Of a stretch of DNA of 64,000 nucleotides, positions 9,268 through 19,202 are shown in pieces (position 1 is the stretch's first letter; each line of letters begins with the position of its first letter). Below the pieces are notes generated by a model. It saw only the letters and a list, made by a program, of their open reading frames with translations. It was not told the origin of the DNA and made no database searches. A program made the translations under genes and the position numbers. The stretch is from positions 310,001-374,000 of the forward strand of contig NZ_JAFCMM010000004.1 of assembly GCF_018131225.1 (NCBI RefSeq). Reading direction: 5' to 3'. Source of the stretch: Bradyrhizobium sp. U87765 SZCCT0048. GTDB taxonomy: Bacteria; Pseudomonadota; Alphaproteobacteria; Rhizobiales; Xanthobacteraceae.

Positions 9268-9519
9268 ATGGCAGAAGTCGGAAAGCCCCGCGACGGCCCA
9301 GCAGACACCGACTCGATGATCGAATGGGTCCTGTCGCACCCTGGTATGAGCAAGTGGCTAAAGGACGCGCTGCGTAGCGCACTTGATCGGAACCCCTTTG
9401 ATGTCCTCAACGACCTCGAAATATTGAAACACCTGTCGACAGCACGATGCCGATCAGCGCTGAGCTCCTATTACGCGGAACCCGACAGCGGCGCCGTCGA
9501 GTCCGTCGACAAGGATTGA
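9268..9519 (+). CDS. Small unknown protein, last gene of dab operon
   Basis: An 83-residue soluble protein with a perfect AGGAGG ribosome binding site 5 bases before ATG 9268, 24 bases after DUF6671. The middle (WVLSHPGMSKWLKDALRSAL) is probably helical, and a second helical stretch follows (DPFD-like turn, then LNDLEILKHL). The C terminus is acidic. No signal peptide, membrane segment or cysteine motif is seen. I do not recognise a family. Position and ribosome binding site make it a real gene, probably cotranscribed with dabBA. Confidence 0.7.
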   Translation: MAEVGKPRDGPADTDSMIEWVLSHPGMSKWLKDALRSALDRNPFDVLNDLEILKHLSTARCRSALSSYYAEPDSGAVESVDKD

Positions 9520-9556
9520 GCCTGCGCCTCGAGAGATGACAGGAGGCGTTGAAAGG

Positions 9557-10465
9557 ATGGAGCTTCGGCATCTTCGCTACATGGTTGCAGCCGCCGAGCG
9601 GGGGAGCTTCCGGCGCGCCGCTAAAGCAATGGGAGTCCACGAGTCCGCTATTAGCCGCCGCGTGCGCGACCTTGAGGATGAGATCGGCGCAGCACTGTTT
9701 GTCCGCCATCACGGGGGCGTTCAACTCACCCATGCAGGCAACCAGTTTCTCGTCCGGGCACGCAAGGCCCTGCGGCATATTGGTCATGCAGCGATGGATG
9801 CCGGCTCGCACGGGCGTGGAGAGGCTGGAGCTGTCCGGATCGGCATATTCTCTTCTCTTGCTTCCGGATTCCTCGCTGATCTGCTGCGCAGCTTCATTGC
9901 GGCACATCCGGCCATCCGACCCGACCTTGTCGAGGGCGGACCGTCTACGCACATCAACGCGATACAGCGGCTTGAACTTGACGTTGCGTTTCTCACTGGC
10001 GAACCGAGCGCGGAGGGCTGTGATGTGGCACAGCTTTGGACGGAACGCGTTTATGTGGCAGTCCCCCTGGGTGACGAGTTGTCGAAGATGGCGGTTATTT
10101 CGTGGGCGGCCCTATACGAGCGACACTTCATCATCAGCGATACCGACCCCGGGCCCGAAATCCACGACTATCTCATCAAGCACCTCGCTGACCTCGGTCG
10201 TCACCCGAGCATTGAGAGCCATCGCGTTGGGCGAGATAATCTGATGCACCTCGTGGCCCTTGGGCGAGGTCTGACTTTGACAAGCGAAGCGACCATAGCG
10301 ACGCGCTTCCCCGGTGTTGTTTACCGGCCGCTCTCGGACGATCTCCTCACGTTCTGTGCCGTATGGTCTCCGCGAAACGACAATCCGGCCTTGAGACGAT
10401 TGCTCAGCCTCGCCAAGTCGCTGTCAGCGCCCCAAGGGCTCGCAAGGTCACGCGTCGATTCCTAA
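9557..10465 (+). CDS. LysR-type transcriptional regulator
   Basis: A 302-residue LysR protein. The helix-turn-helix is near the N terminus (ELRHLRYMVAAAERGSFRRAA, then HESAISRRVRDLE) and a substrate-binding-like domain follows from about residue 90. ATG 9557 is chosen over ATG 9536 because AGGAGG sits 10 bases before it and the protein then starts with the usual MELRHLRY. It lies 37 bases after the small dab-operon gene on the same strand, so it may be cotranscribed or have its own promoter. Its target is unknown. Confidence 0.85.
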   Translation: MELRHLRYMVAAAERGSFRRAAKAMGVHESAISRRVRDLEDEIGAALFVRHHGGVQLTHAGNQFLVRARKALRHIGHAAMDAGSHGRGEAGAVRIGIFSSLASGFLADLLRSFIAAHPAIRPDLVEGGPSTHINAIQRLELDVAFLTGEPSAEGCDVAQLWTERVYVAVPLGDELSKMAVISWAALYERHFIISDTDPGPEIHDYLIKHLADLGRHPSIESHRVGRDNLMHLVALGRGLTLTSEATIATRFPGVVYRPLSDDLLTFCAVWSPRNDNPALRRLLSLAKSLSAPQGLARSRVDS

Positions 10466-10499
10466 GTCTTGAATCAATTACAATGTCGTCGAATGCGGT

Positions 10500-10724
10500 T
10501 CAGCTACCTGTTGTCCGACGCGCTTTTGCGAACGCTCGATCGGTCGCCATGAACCGCTCGATCATCGGTGAAATCAGCTTGATCGGATCACCGACAGGCC
10601 GACCCGTCTCGCGCGCGAGCACCTCGGCGTAGGCGATCAGGTTCCGATGGACGGTCGCCGGCAGTTCGACCGACGCCTTAACCGGCTTGTCGTCGTCGAG
10701 GGCGCCAAGTTTCAGCTTCGCCAT
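10500..10724 (-). CDS. DUF2274 protein, end of trb operon
   Basis: A 74-residue protein that typically follows trbI in Tn4371-like elements (DUF2274). It starts MAKLKLGALDDDKPVK and includes VELPATVHRNLIAYAEVLA, which looks like a ribbon-helix-helix fold, so DNA binding or operon control is plausible. ATG 10724 is favoured over TTG 10730 because GGAGG lies at better spacing for the ATG. It is separated from trbI by 2 bases and is the last trb gene. Confidence 0.8.
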   Translation of the reverse strand: MAKLKLGALDDDKPVKASVELPATVHRNLIAYAEVLARETGRPVGDPIKLISPMIERFMATDRAFAKARRTTGS

Positions 10725-10726
10725 GG

Positions 10727-11937
10727 TCAACCTCCATAGGGCTCGAGAACAAGGTCGCGCGTTACGATGACCCGTACGGGGAATCCCGGTCGGATCGTAA
10801 GCGTCGGCGCGACGTTGAGCTGACGGCGGACGATCTGCTGGCCGGCGTCATTGATGGTGTCCTGTCCGCCGTTGCGGATCGCCTGGATCAGGCGGTTCTC
10901 ATCGTTGGTCGCGAGCTCGGCGCCGACGCTTAGCAACGTGGAGAGGCCAGCCGCCTTGGCGAGATCCCACCAATGATAATCGACGCCGTCCTGAAGACCG
11001 GCGTAGCCTTCCGCATCAGCACCGGGCTGACGCTCGAGCACAATTGACCGGCCGTTCGGGAAGATCAGCCGGTTCCAGACCAGCAGCACGCGGCTTTGAC
11101 CGAACTGAACGTTGTTGTCGTATTGGCCGATGATGCGCGTGCCTTGTGGCACGAGCAGGGTACGTCCGGTTGGGCTGTCATAGATGTTTTCGGTCACCTG
11201 GGCTGCAATTTGGCCCGGAAGGTCGGAACGGATGCCGGTAATGAGCGCGGCGGAGATGACCGCGCCCGCCTGCAGGATGTTCGGCGACGCCGGCGCGGCG
11301 ACGCGGTCGGGGGCGACCGTGCGCCGATCGGCGGCGGCATTGAGGAAGGCGAGCTGCCGATCCTGCGCTGTGGGTGTGGCGGGTTGCGGCGCCAGCCCGA
11401 GGCCTGTGAGATCGGGCGCCGGTGGGGGCGCGACAGAGGCAACGCCGGCTGCCGGCGATGACAGCGGACGGCCCTCCGTCCCGGCAAAGAGCTTGGCAGT
11501 GCGCGCGGTCTCGATCTCCTGGAGACGTCGTTGCTCCTCGGCGCTGAGGCCGGGGTTCGGCGTGGCGATGCCGGGCACCGGCACCGGTTGGCCGCGGTTC
11601 TGCGCGTCGAGGATTGGGCGACCGAGATCGCCTGGGAGCGGTGGTCCGAGCTGCGGAACCCGGCTGTAGTCGCGCGGGAGGCTCGCCAAGCCGTCCGCGG
11701 TCGAGCGGTTGTCGGTGGAATAGAGCTCCTCGGAGGCCTTGCCGCCGTCGCGGGTTTGAAGCGCGTAGATCAGGGCGCCGCCGAGGCCGACGCTCGCGAC
11801 CAGCCCGATCCCGGCGAGCACCTTGCGTGACAGCCGCGTGACCCTTGGTGCTTCGGCGCGCAGCCGCATGGTCGAGGCAGCCTCCGGGGCGGCCCCCGTC
11901 AGCGGCGCCGTCTCGTCTTTCGGGGACTGCGGCTCGC

Positions 11938-11941
<4 letters not shown>
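10727..11941 (-). CDS. trbI: TrbI, VirB10-like type IV secretion channel protein
   Basis: A 404-residue VirB10/TrbI protein that spans the envelope and links the inner-membrane motor to the outer-membrane pore of the mating apparatus. A short cytoplasmic N terminus is followed by one membrane segment (about residues 40-62), a Pro-rich periplasmic linker (about 85-200) and the conserved C-terminal barrel (TRIIGQYDNNVQFGQSR, then GYAGLQDGVDYHWWD). The start is GTG, overlapping the trbG stop as GTGA. Length and domain order are normal. Confidence 0.95.
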
Positions 11942-12959
<1,018 letters not shown>

Positions 12960-12963
<4 letters not shown>

Positions 12964-13643
12964 TGTCCAAGCTCCCGTGACCAGTTGATGGCGTTGACGT
13001 AGATGCCGAGCGGGTTCGCGCGCAGCCGGTCGGCATTGCTCGGGACCTGCACGACGATGGTGAGGATGGCGGTCCAGCGGCTCGTCTCGGCGAGCTGGCC
13101 GTTCTCGTAGCGGCGCTCGGTCCAGGCGACGCGGAACGAGTCCGGCGACGCCCGGATCACGCTCGAGACGTCGATCGCGACCTGGATCCGCCCGACCTTG
13201 GTGAAGGGGTCGTTCGAGCGTGCATAGTCGTTGAGCGCCGCGGCGCCGCGATCGGTGGTGAAATCGTAGGCGCGCAGCCAATTCTGGCGGACGATGATCG
13301 GGTCGGCGGGGATCGAGCGGACCTGCTCGATGAAGCGCGCGAGATGGAAGGCGATCTGGGGATCGGTGGGACGATAGTCCGCGACCGCGGGCGCGATCGC
13401 CTGCGCCTGGCCGAGCCGGTCGACCTGCACCACCCAGGGCACGACCGTGCCGCGCGCCGATTGCCAGACGAGCGCGGCCGCGAACCCGGCAGACAGGATC
13501 AGCGAGCCGAAGGCCATCAGCCGCCAGTTCCTGGCCTGGACGCGGGCGCCGCCGATCCGGTCATCCCAAACCTGGGCGGCGCGTTGGTAGGGCGTCTCGG
13601 GCTCGGGGGTCTTGCCGTAGTGTGTGGAAGGTCTTTTGAACAT
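12960..13643 (-). CDS. trbF: TrbF, VirB8-like inner-membrane assembly factor
   Basis: A 227-residue VirB8/TrbF protein. The cytoplasmic N terminus carries the usual NPYQRAAQVWDDRIG-like segment (PYQRAAQVWDDRIGGARVQ), one membrane helix lies at about residues 45-62, and a periplasmic NTF2-like domain follows (ETSRWTAILTIVVQ). It nucleates assembly of the type IV secretion complex. Its ATG is one base inside the trbL stop region and its stop overlaps trbG, as in related elements. Confidence 0.93.
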
Positions 13644-14983
13644 CAGCGGTCGCTTTCGGAGAGGTTGATGGAGGAGCCGCCGCCATGGCTGTCGCCGCTG
13701 CGCACCGCGTGCGCGGCGGCCGTCACGCCGTGGCTGAGGGCTTGGGAGCGTTTCATGCGGCGGGCCCAGGCGGGCGGCGCGTCACTGGCCGCCGACGAGG
13801 CTGCGTCCGTCGCGCCGCCGCCGATCGAGCCCATGGTCGACGAACCGCCCGTCGCCTCGAACGCGGTCTTGCCGCCCTCCGAGAAGCTCGACTTCATGCT
13901 GGCCGCGGCGCGGCGCAGCGGCGAAGTCGCCCCGCTGCCGGCGGCGCGGGCGACGCCGCCGAGGCCGGAAGCCACGCCAGCCGCGCCCGACTGACCCGCC
14001 GCACCGAGGCTGTAGGCGGTGGACGCGCCGCCCGCCATCGCGGCGCCGCCCCGTGCGGCGGCGGCCGCGCCGCCGGCCACGGCTCCGACACCACCGGCGG
14101 CCAGACCGGCCGCGGCGCCGCCGGCGGCGATCATGCCTCCGGCCGCGAGCCCGGTCCCGACCGCCGCGCCGGCGCCGAGCTGAGGGCCGCCGGACACCAG
14201 CCCGTTGGCGATGCCGGGCCCGAAGATGCCAAGTCCGAGCAGCGACAGTGCGGCGAGCACGATCGCCATGGCCTCATCGATAGTCGGATTGGCGCCGCCG
14301 AAACCGGCGGTGAACTCGGAGAACAGTGTCGAGCCGATACCGATGATGACGGCGAGCACCAGGACCTTGATGCCCGACGAGATGACGTTGCCGAGCACCC
14401 GCTCGGCCATGAAGGCGCTCTTTCCGAACAGGCCGAAGGGGATGAGCACGAAGCCGGCGAGAGTCGTCAGCTTGAATTCGATCAGGGTAACGAAGAGCTG
14501 GATGGCGAGGATGAAGAAGGCGAGCAGCACCAGCGCCCAAGCGAGGAACATGCAGGCGATCTGGATGAAGTTCTCGAAGAACGACCAGTAGCCCATCAGG
14601 CTGGAGATCGAATCGAGCAGCGGTCGGCCGGCATCGAGCCCGGTCTGCGCGACCTTGCCGGGGCGCAGCAGATCGGCGGTCGTGAAACCGGTGCCGGAGG
14701 CCTTCAGGCCGAGGCCGGCGAAGCTCTCGAAGACGATCCGCGCGAGGTTGTTCCAGTTGCCGATGATGTAGGCGAACACGCCGACGAACAGGGTCTTCTT
14801 GACCAGGCGCGCCATGATGTCGTCGTCGGCGCCCCAGCTCCAGAACAGGGCGGCGAGCGTTACGTCGATGACGATCAGCGTGGTCGCGATAAACGCGACC
14901 TCGCCACTCAAGAGGCCGAAGCCGCTGTCGATGTAGCGGGTGAAGATCTCGAGGAAATGATCGATGACGCCGGTGCCGCCCAT
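13643..14983 (-). CDS. trbL: TrbL, polytopic VirB6-like membrane protein
   Basis: A 446-residue protein. The first 260 residues carry about six membrane helices typical of TrbL/VirB6, the inner-membrane channel component. The C-terminal third is low-complexity Ala/Gly-rich (about residues 265-345), then Ser/Ala-rich and polar, probably facing the periplasm. ATG 14983 (MGGTGVIDHFLEIFTRYID) is chosen because it starts just before the conserved first domain; the frame is open to 15130, but that part overlaps trbK. The Gly/Ala tail is normal for the family. Confidence 0.93.
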   Translation of the reverse strand: MGGTGVIDHFLEIFTRYIDSGFGLLSGEVAFIATTLIVIDVTLAALFWSWGADDDIMARLVKKTLFVGVFAYIIGNWNNLARIVFESFAGLGLKASGTGFTTADLLRPGKVAQTGLDAGRPLLDSISSLMGYWSFFENFIQIACMFLAWALVLLAFFILAIQLFVTLIEFKLTTLAGFVLIPFGLFGKSAFMAERVLGNVISSGIKVLVLAVIIGIGSTLFSEFTAGFGGANPTIDEAMAIVLAALSLLGLGIFGPGIANGLVSGGPQLGAGAAVGTGLAAGGMIAAGGAAAGLAAGGVGAVAGGAAAAARGGAAMAGGASTAYSLGAAGQSGAAGVASGLGGVARAAGSGATSPLRRAAASMKSSFSEGGKTAFEATGGSSTMGSIGGGATDAASSAASDAPPAWARRMKRSQALSHGVTAAAHAVRSGDSHGGGSSINLSESDR

Positions 14984-14987
14984 GATG

Positions 14988-15371
14988 CTATCGGGCCTCG
15001 TCCAGCTGCGGCGCCATTTCCTTGCGGATCGGATCATCCGGCATGGAGCGAGTTCCGGCCGCGTCGGGCGGCGTCGGCGGAACCTCGGTGGCCGGGGTGG
15101 CGCGCACGCCCGGCCGCGCGCCGGGAGCAAGGAACCGCTCGCGGCTTTCCGCCCAGGCGGAGAGGCATGCCGGATCGCGGGGACCGGCTTCGCCGAGGCG
15201 CTGGCACCGGATCAGCTCCGCGCGCAGCGGGTCGGCCGCCACCGCGACGGCGGCGCGCGCGAACGCCGCCGCCGGTTCTTCCTCTTTCCGGGTCATCTCG
15301 ATCGCCGTCGCAGTGACCGCGACAGCGACGAAGACGATGGCCCCGATCCGCGCGAAAAGCTTGCCGTCCAT
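14988..15371 (-). CDS. TrbK-alt, putative entry exclusion protein
   Basis: A 127-residue protein with one N-terminal membrane helix (residues 7-25) and a periplasmic polar region containing two cysteines (LIRCQRLGEAGPRDPACLSAW) that may form a disulfide. It sits between trbJ and trbL, where a putative entry exclusion protein called TrbK-alt occurs in Tn4371-like elements. The role, blocking redundant transfer into a cell that already has the element, is inferred from position. Confidence 0.8.
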   Translation of the reverse strand: MDGKLFARIGAIVFVAVAVTATAIEMTRKEEEPAAAFARAAVAVAADPLRAELIRCQRLGEAGPRDPACLSAWAESRERFLAPGARPGVRATPATEVPPTPPDAAGTRSMPDDPIRKEMAPQLDEAR

Positions 15372-15381
15372 AAGCTCGCCC

Positions 15382-16143
15382 TCAGTTCCCGCTTGGGAAC
15401 ATCCGGGCGTTGCCGGGCTGATAGCCGACGCCGGGGGTCAGGAACCGTCGGCGCTGCTCGCGGCCCTGTTCGGCAGCCGCCGCGCGTTCGGCTTCCGAGA
15501 GCGATTGCGCGCGGCCGTTGGCGGCGACGACGGCGGTGAGATCGGCGAGCTGTTGGGCCTGGAGTGCGAGGAGCTGGTTGCCGGCCTGGGCCGCCTGCAA
15601 CGCGCCGGTAGCGCCCTGGCTCTGGCCAACCAGCGCGGACAGCTGCGTGCGGTTGGTGTCGATGTTGCCGACGACGCCCGCCTGCACCCGCATCGCGTCC
15701 TGCAAACCGCCAACCGTGTTCTGCCAGCGCTCGCGGGCCTGGGCGACGAGCTGGGCGTCAGACGCGGAGAGTGAGGCGTTGCCGTAGGTCGACTGGAAGG
15801 CGCGGTCGACCTGCTGGACGTCGAAGGCGATGTTTTGCGCCTGATTCAGGAGCTGCTGGGTCCGCTGCACGGACTGTTGAAGCTGCTGCAACGAGGAGTA
15901 GGGGAGGCTGGCCAGATTGCGCGCTTGATTGATCAGCGATTGCGCTTCGTTCTGCAGCGAGGTGATCTGGTTGTTGATCTGCTGCAGCGCGCGCGCCGCC
16001 TGAAGGACGTTCTGGGCGTAGTTGGTCGGATCGTAGACCACCCACTGCGCAGCGGCCGGGGTGGTGAGGACCGGCGACAACGCGACGGGCACGGCGAAGA
16101 TGCTGGCGGACAAAAGGGCCGCGCGCGAGCGACGAAGGATCAT
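15382..16143 (-). CDS. trbJ: TrbJ, VirB5-like pilus-associated protein
   Basis: A 253-residue secreted protein with a signal peptide ending near AAAQWVV (about residue 33), followed by long Gln-rich amphipathic helices (LQQINNQITSLQNEAQSL and beyond) that are likely coiled coil. This matches TrbJ/VirB5, a minor pilus component or adhesin. ATG 16143 is chosen because the signal peptide begins there; the longer open frame to 16593 runs through trbE. The ATG overlaps the trbE stop by 4 bases. Confidence 0.92.
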   Translation of the reverse strand: MILRRSRAALLSASIFAVPVALSPVLTTPAAAQWVVYDPTNYAQNVLQAARALQQINNQITSLQNEAQSLINQARNLASLPYSSLQQLQQSVQRTQQLLNQAQNIAFDVQQVDRAFQSTYGNASLSASDAQLVAQARERWQNTVGGLQDAMRVQAGVVGNIDTNRTQLSALVGQSQGATGALQAAQAGNQLLALQAQQLADLTAVVAANGRAQSLSEAERAAAAEQGREQRRRFLTPGVGYQPGNARMFPSGN

Positions 16144-18578
16144 GGTCGGGTCTCCAGGTTGGTGAGGTCGGGGATCAGGTCGGCGGCCCAGCCGACGCCG
16201 CGCAGGCCCAGCCATTCGGCGAGGAAGGCGTCGCGGCCGTGCTCGGCGAGGACGCGCTCGATGGCGGCCTGGTCGGTCTTGGAGGATGCGGCGCATAGCG
16301 CCAGCGCGACCTCGCCGAGGCCGAGCTCGAACAGCCGGTTGCCGCGGCGGGACTGGCAGTAATAGTCGCGCTTGGGCATGGCCCGGGCGAGGATCTCGAT
16401 CTGCCGGTCGTTGAGGCCGAAGCGCCGGTAGATCGCGGTGATCTGCGGCTCGATCGCCCGCTCGTTCGGCAGGAGCAGCCGGGTCTGGCAGCTCTCGATG
16501 ATGGCGGGCGCGATGGCCGATCCATCGATGTCCGACAGCGACTGCGTGGCGAATACGACGGAGGCGTTCTTCTTCCTCAAGGTCTTCAGCCATTCCCGAA
16601 GCTGGCCGGCGAATCCCTCGTCATCGAGCGCCAGCCAGCCTTCGTCGACGATCAGCAAGGTCGGGCTGCCGTCGAGGCGGTCCTCGATGCGGTGGAACAG
16701 ATAGGGGAGCACCGCTGGCGCCGCGCCGGTGCCGATCAGGCCCTCGGTCTCGAACGCCTGGACGGACGCTTGACCCAGATGCTCGCTCTCGGCGTCGAGC
16801 AGGCGACCGTAGGGGCCGCCGACGCAGTAGGGGCGGAGCGCCTGTTTGAGGTCGTTGGACTGCAGGAGGACTGCGAGCCCGGTGATCGTGCGCTCGCCCA
16901 CCGGCGCGCTGGCCAGCGAGGTCAACGCCGTCCAGAGATGTTCCTTCACCTCGGGCGAGATGGTCACGCCCTCGCGCATGAGGATGGCGACGATCCAGTC
17001 GGCGGCCCAGGCGCGCTCGGGCACCTCCTGGATGCGGGCGAGCGGCTGCAGCGACACGCTGTCGGTGGCGCCTTCCGTCAAGCCGCCGCCGAGGTCGTGC
17101 CAGTCACCGCCACAAGCAAGCGCAGCCGCACGGATCGAGCCGCCGAAGTCGAAGGCGAAGACCTGCGAACCCGGGTATCGCCGGAACTGCAGCGCCATCA
17201 GCGCCAGCAGGACGGACTTGCCGGCGCCGGTCGGGCCAACCACCAGGGTGTGGCCGACGTCGCCGACGTGAAGGGAAAACCGGAACGGGGTGGAGCCTTC
17301 GGTCTTGCCGAACAGCAAGGGGGGCGCACCGAAATGCTCGTCCCGTTCCGGCCCCGCCCACACCGCTGACAGGGGAATCATGTGGGCGAGATTGAGGGTG
17401 GAGATCGGCGGTTGCCGAACATTGGCGTAGACATGACCCGGCAGGGAGCCGAGCCAGGCATCGACGGCGTTGACCGTCTCAGGCATCGCGGTGAAGTCGC
17501 GCCCCTGAATGACCTTCTCGACCAGGCGCAGCTTCTCGGCCGCGACGCGTGGATCAGCGTCCCAGACGGCGACGGTCGCCGTGACATAGGCCTGACCGGC
17601 ATAATCGGCGCCGAGCTCCTGCAGCGCGAGATCGGCATCCGCCGCCTTGTTGGCTGCGTCGGTGTCAACCAGCACGGAGGCCTCGTTGGTCATCACCTCC
17701 TTCAGGATCGCGGCGATCGACTTGCGCTTGGAGAACCATTGCCGCCGGATCTTTGTCAGCAGCTTGGTGGCGTCGGTTTTGTCGAGCAGCACCGCGCGGG
17801 TCGACCAGCGATAGGGGAAGGCGAGGCGGTTGAGATCGTGGAGCAGGCCGGGCGTGGTCGCCGTTGGAAAGCCGACGATGGTGAGGACGCGCAGATGCGC
17901 CTCGCCGAGCCGCGGCTCGAGGCCGCCGGTCAGCGGCTGGTCCGCCAGCAGCGCGTCGAGATACATCGGCGTCTCGGGCACGCGCACGCGGTGGCGTTTG
18001 GTAGAGACGGTCGAATGAAGGTAGGTCAGCGTCTCGCCATCATCGAGCCAGGCGCATTCGGGCATGAAGCTCTCGACGAGCTGGAGCACGCGGTTGGTGC
18101 GATCGACGAAGCCGCGCAGCGCCTCCCAGGCGTCAACGCCCTTCTCGGCCTTGCCTTCGTAGAGCCAGCTTTCAGCGCGTGCGGCGTCCTCGGCCGGGGG
18201 CAGGAAGACGAAGGTGAGGAAATAGCTCGACTCGAAATGCGAGGCGTCTTCCTCGAAGTCGGCTTTGCGCTCGGCGTCGACCAGCGCGGATGCGGGCTCT
18301 GGAAAGCGGCTCGCCGGGTAGGCGCCGACGCTGTGACGCTGGGCCTCGACAAAGATCGCCCACCCGGAGCCCAGGCGGCGGAAGGCGTTGTTGAGCCGGC
18401 CGGCGACCGCGACGAGCTCAGCCGGCACCGCGGAATCGAGATCGGGCCCGCGGAAGCGTGCTGTGCGCTGGAAGCTGCCGTCCTTGTTGAGGACAACGCC
18501 TTCGCCAACCAGCGCCGCCCAAGGTAGGAAGTCGGCGAGGCGGGTCGAGGTCCGGCGATACTCGGCAAGGTTCATCAT
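16140..18578 (-). CDS. trbE: TrbE, VirB4-like ATPase of conjugative transfer
   Basis: An 812-residue VirB4/TrbE ATPase that powers pilus assembly and substrate transfer. Walker A is GPTGAGKS at residues 448-455 and Walker B LLIVDE at 641-646; ATQSLSDIDGSAI after it is a typical VirB4 sensor segment. The N-terminal half is the CagE/TrbE region. Length is normal. Two ATGs are adjacent at the start (MMNLAEY). It lies 10 bases downstream of trbD. Confidence 0.95.
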   Translation of the reverse strand: MMNLAEYRRTSTRLADFLPWAALVGEGVVLNKDGSFQRTARFRGPDLDSAVPAELVAVAGRLNNAFRRLGSGWAIFVEAQRHSVGAYPASRFPEPASALVDAERKADFEEDASHFESSYFLTFVFLPPAEDAARAESWLYEGKAEKGVDAWEALRGFVDRTNRVLQLVESFMPECAWLDDGETLTYLHSTVSTKRHRVRVPETPMYLDALLADQPLTGGLEPRLGEAHLRVLTIVGFPTATTPGLLHDLNRLAFPYRWSTRAVLLDKTDATKLLTKIRRQWFSKRKSIAAILKEVMTNEASVLVDTDAANKAADADLALQELGADYAGQAYVTATVAVWDADPRVAAEKLRLVEKVIQGRDFTAMPETVNAVDAWLGSLPGHVYANVRQPPISTLNLAHMIPLSAVWAGPERDEHFGAPPLLFGKTEGSTPFRFSLHVGDVGHTLVVGPTGAGKSVLLALMALQFRRYPGSQVFAFDFGGSIRAAALACGGDWHDLGGGLTEGATDSVSLQPLARIQEVPERAWAADWIVAILMREGVTISPEVKEHLWTALTSLASAPVGERTITGLAVLLQSNDLKQALRPYCVGGPYGRLLDAESEHLGQASVQAFETEGLIGTGAAPAVLPYLFHRIEDRLDGSPTLLIVDEGWLALDDEGFAGQLREWLKTLRKKNASVVFATQSLSDIDGSAIAPAIIESCQTRLLLPNERAIEPQITAIYRRFGLNDRQIEILARAMPKRDYYCQSRRGNRLFELGLGEVALALCAASSKTDQAAIERVLAEHGRDAFLAEWLGLRGVGWAADLIPDLTNLETRP

Positions 18579-18588
18579 GCGGTCGGCC

Positions 18589-18870
18589 TCAGACGTTCAG
18601 GAAGCCGGGGATACGCAGGTGGCGGCGCACCACATCGACGAACTGCGGATCGCGCTTGGCCGCCCAGACGGCGGCAAGGTGCCCGACCGCCCAGAGTCCC
18701 AAGCCCACCAGCCAGAGGCGCAATCCGAGGCCAAGCGCCGCCGCCAGCGTGCCATTGAGGATGGCGATCGAGCGCGGCGCGCCGCCAAGCAGGATGTGCT
18801 CCGTCAAGGCGCGGTGCACCGGCACGCTGAAGCCAGGCACTTCGCCGGCGCTGTCGGCAAGGCCCGTCAT
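18589..18870 (-). CDS. trbD: TrbD, VirB3-like protein
   Basis: A 93-residue protein with two closely spaced membrane helices (about residues 38-65, IAILNGTLAAALGLGLRLW onwards), followed by a short tail ending RRHLRIPGFLNV. Size, position between trbC and trbE and the PVHRALTEHILLGG opening identify TrbD/VirB3. It supports pilus assembly with the VirB4-type ATPase. ATG 18870 overlaps the trbC stop by one base (TGATG); the frame extends further up to 19092 only as a trbC shadow. Confidence 0.9.
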   Translation of the reverse strand: MTGLADSAGEVPGFSVPVHRALTEHILLGGAPRSIAILNGTLAAALGLGLRLWLVGLGLWAVGHLAAVWAAKRDPQFVDVVRRHLRIPGFLNV

Positions 18871-19202
18871 CAAACGAGCGCCCCGCCGCCGAAGGAGAAA
18901 AACGACAGGAAGAAGCTCGATGCCGCGAAGGCGATCGAGAGGCCGAAGACGATCTGGATCAGCCGGCGGAAGCCGCCGCTCGTGTCGCCGAAGGCGAGCG
19001 TCAGGCCGGTGACGATGATGATGATCACCGCGATGATCTTGGCGACCGGTCCTTCGATGGACTGCAGGATCTGATTGAGCGGTTGCTCCCACGGCATGGA
19101 CGAGCCGGAGGCGTGGGCGGCCGGCGCGAACGCAACGCTGAAAAGCGCGAGACTGACCGCCGTTGTGAGGCGGCGACGTAGGGCCAAGGACCGGCGGATC
19201 AT
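18870..19202 (-). CDS. trbC: TrbC, VirB2-like prepilin
   Basis: A 110-residue prepilin. The long signal peptide ends near AAHASGSS (about residue 32), leaving a small mature protein with two hydrophobic helices around a short polar loop (FGDTSGGFRR), as in VirB2/TrbC pilins. TraF, encoded at 30842-31387, is the likely maturation protease in this system. It overlaps trbB by 4 bases at its start and trbD by one at its end. Confidence 0.92.
   Translation of the reverse strand: MIRRSLALRRRLTTAVSLALFSVAFAPAAHASGSSMPWEQPLNQILQSIEGPVAKIIAVIIIIVTGLTLAFGDTSGGFRRLIQIVFGLSIAFAASSFFLSFFSFGGGALV

Noticed and set aside
13685..15316. A 543-codon plus-strand open frame
   Set aside because: Antisense to trbL and trbK; composition is Arg/Gly/Ala low complexity and no domain is seen.
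15382..16593. Long version of trbJ beginning inside trbE
   Set aside because: The signal peptide of TrbJ begins at 16143; the earlier part is a shadow of trbE.
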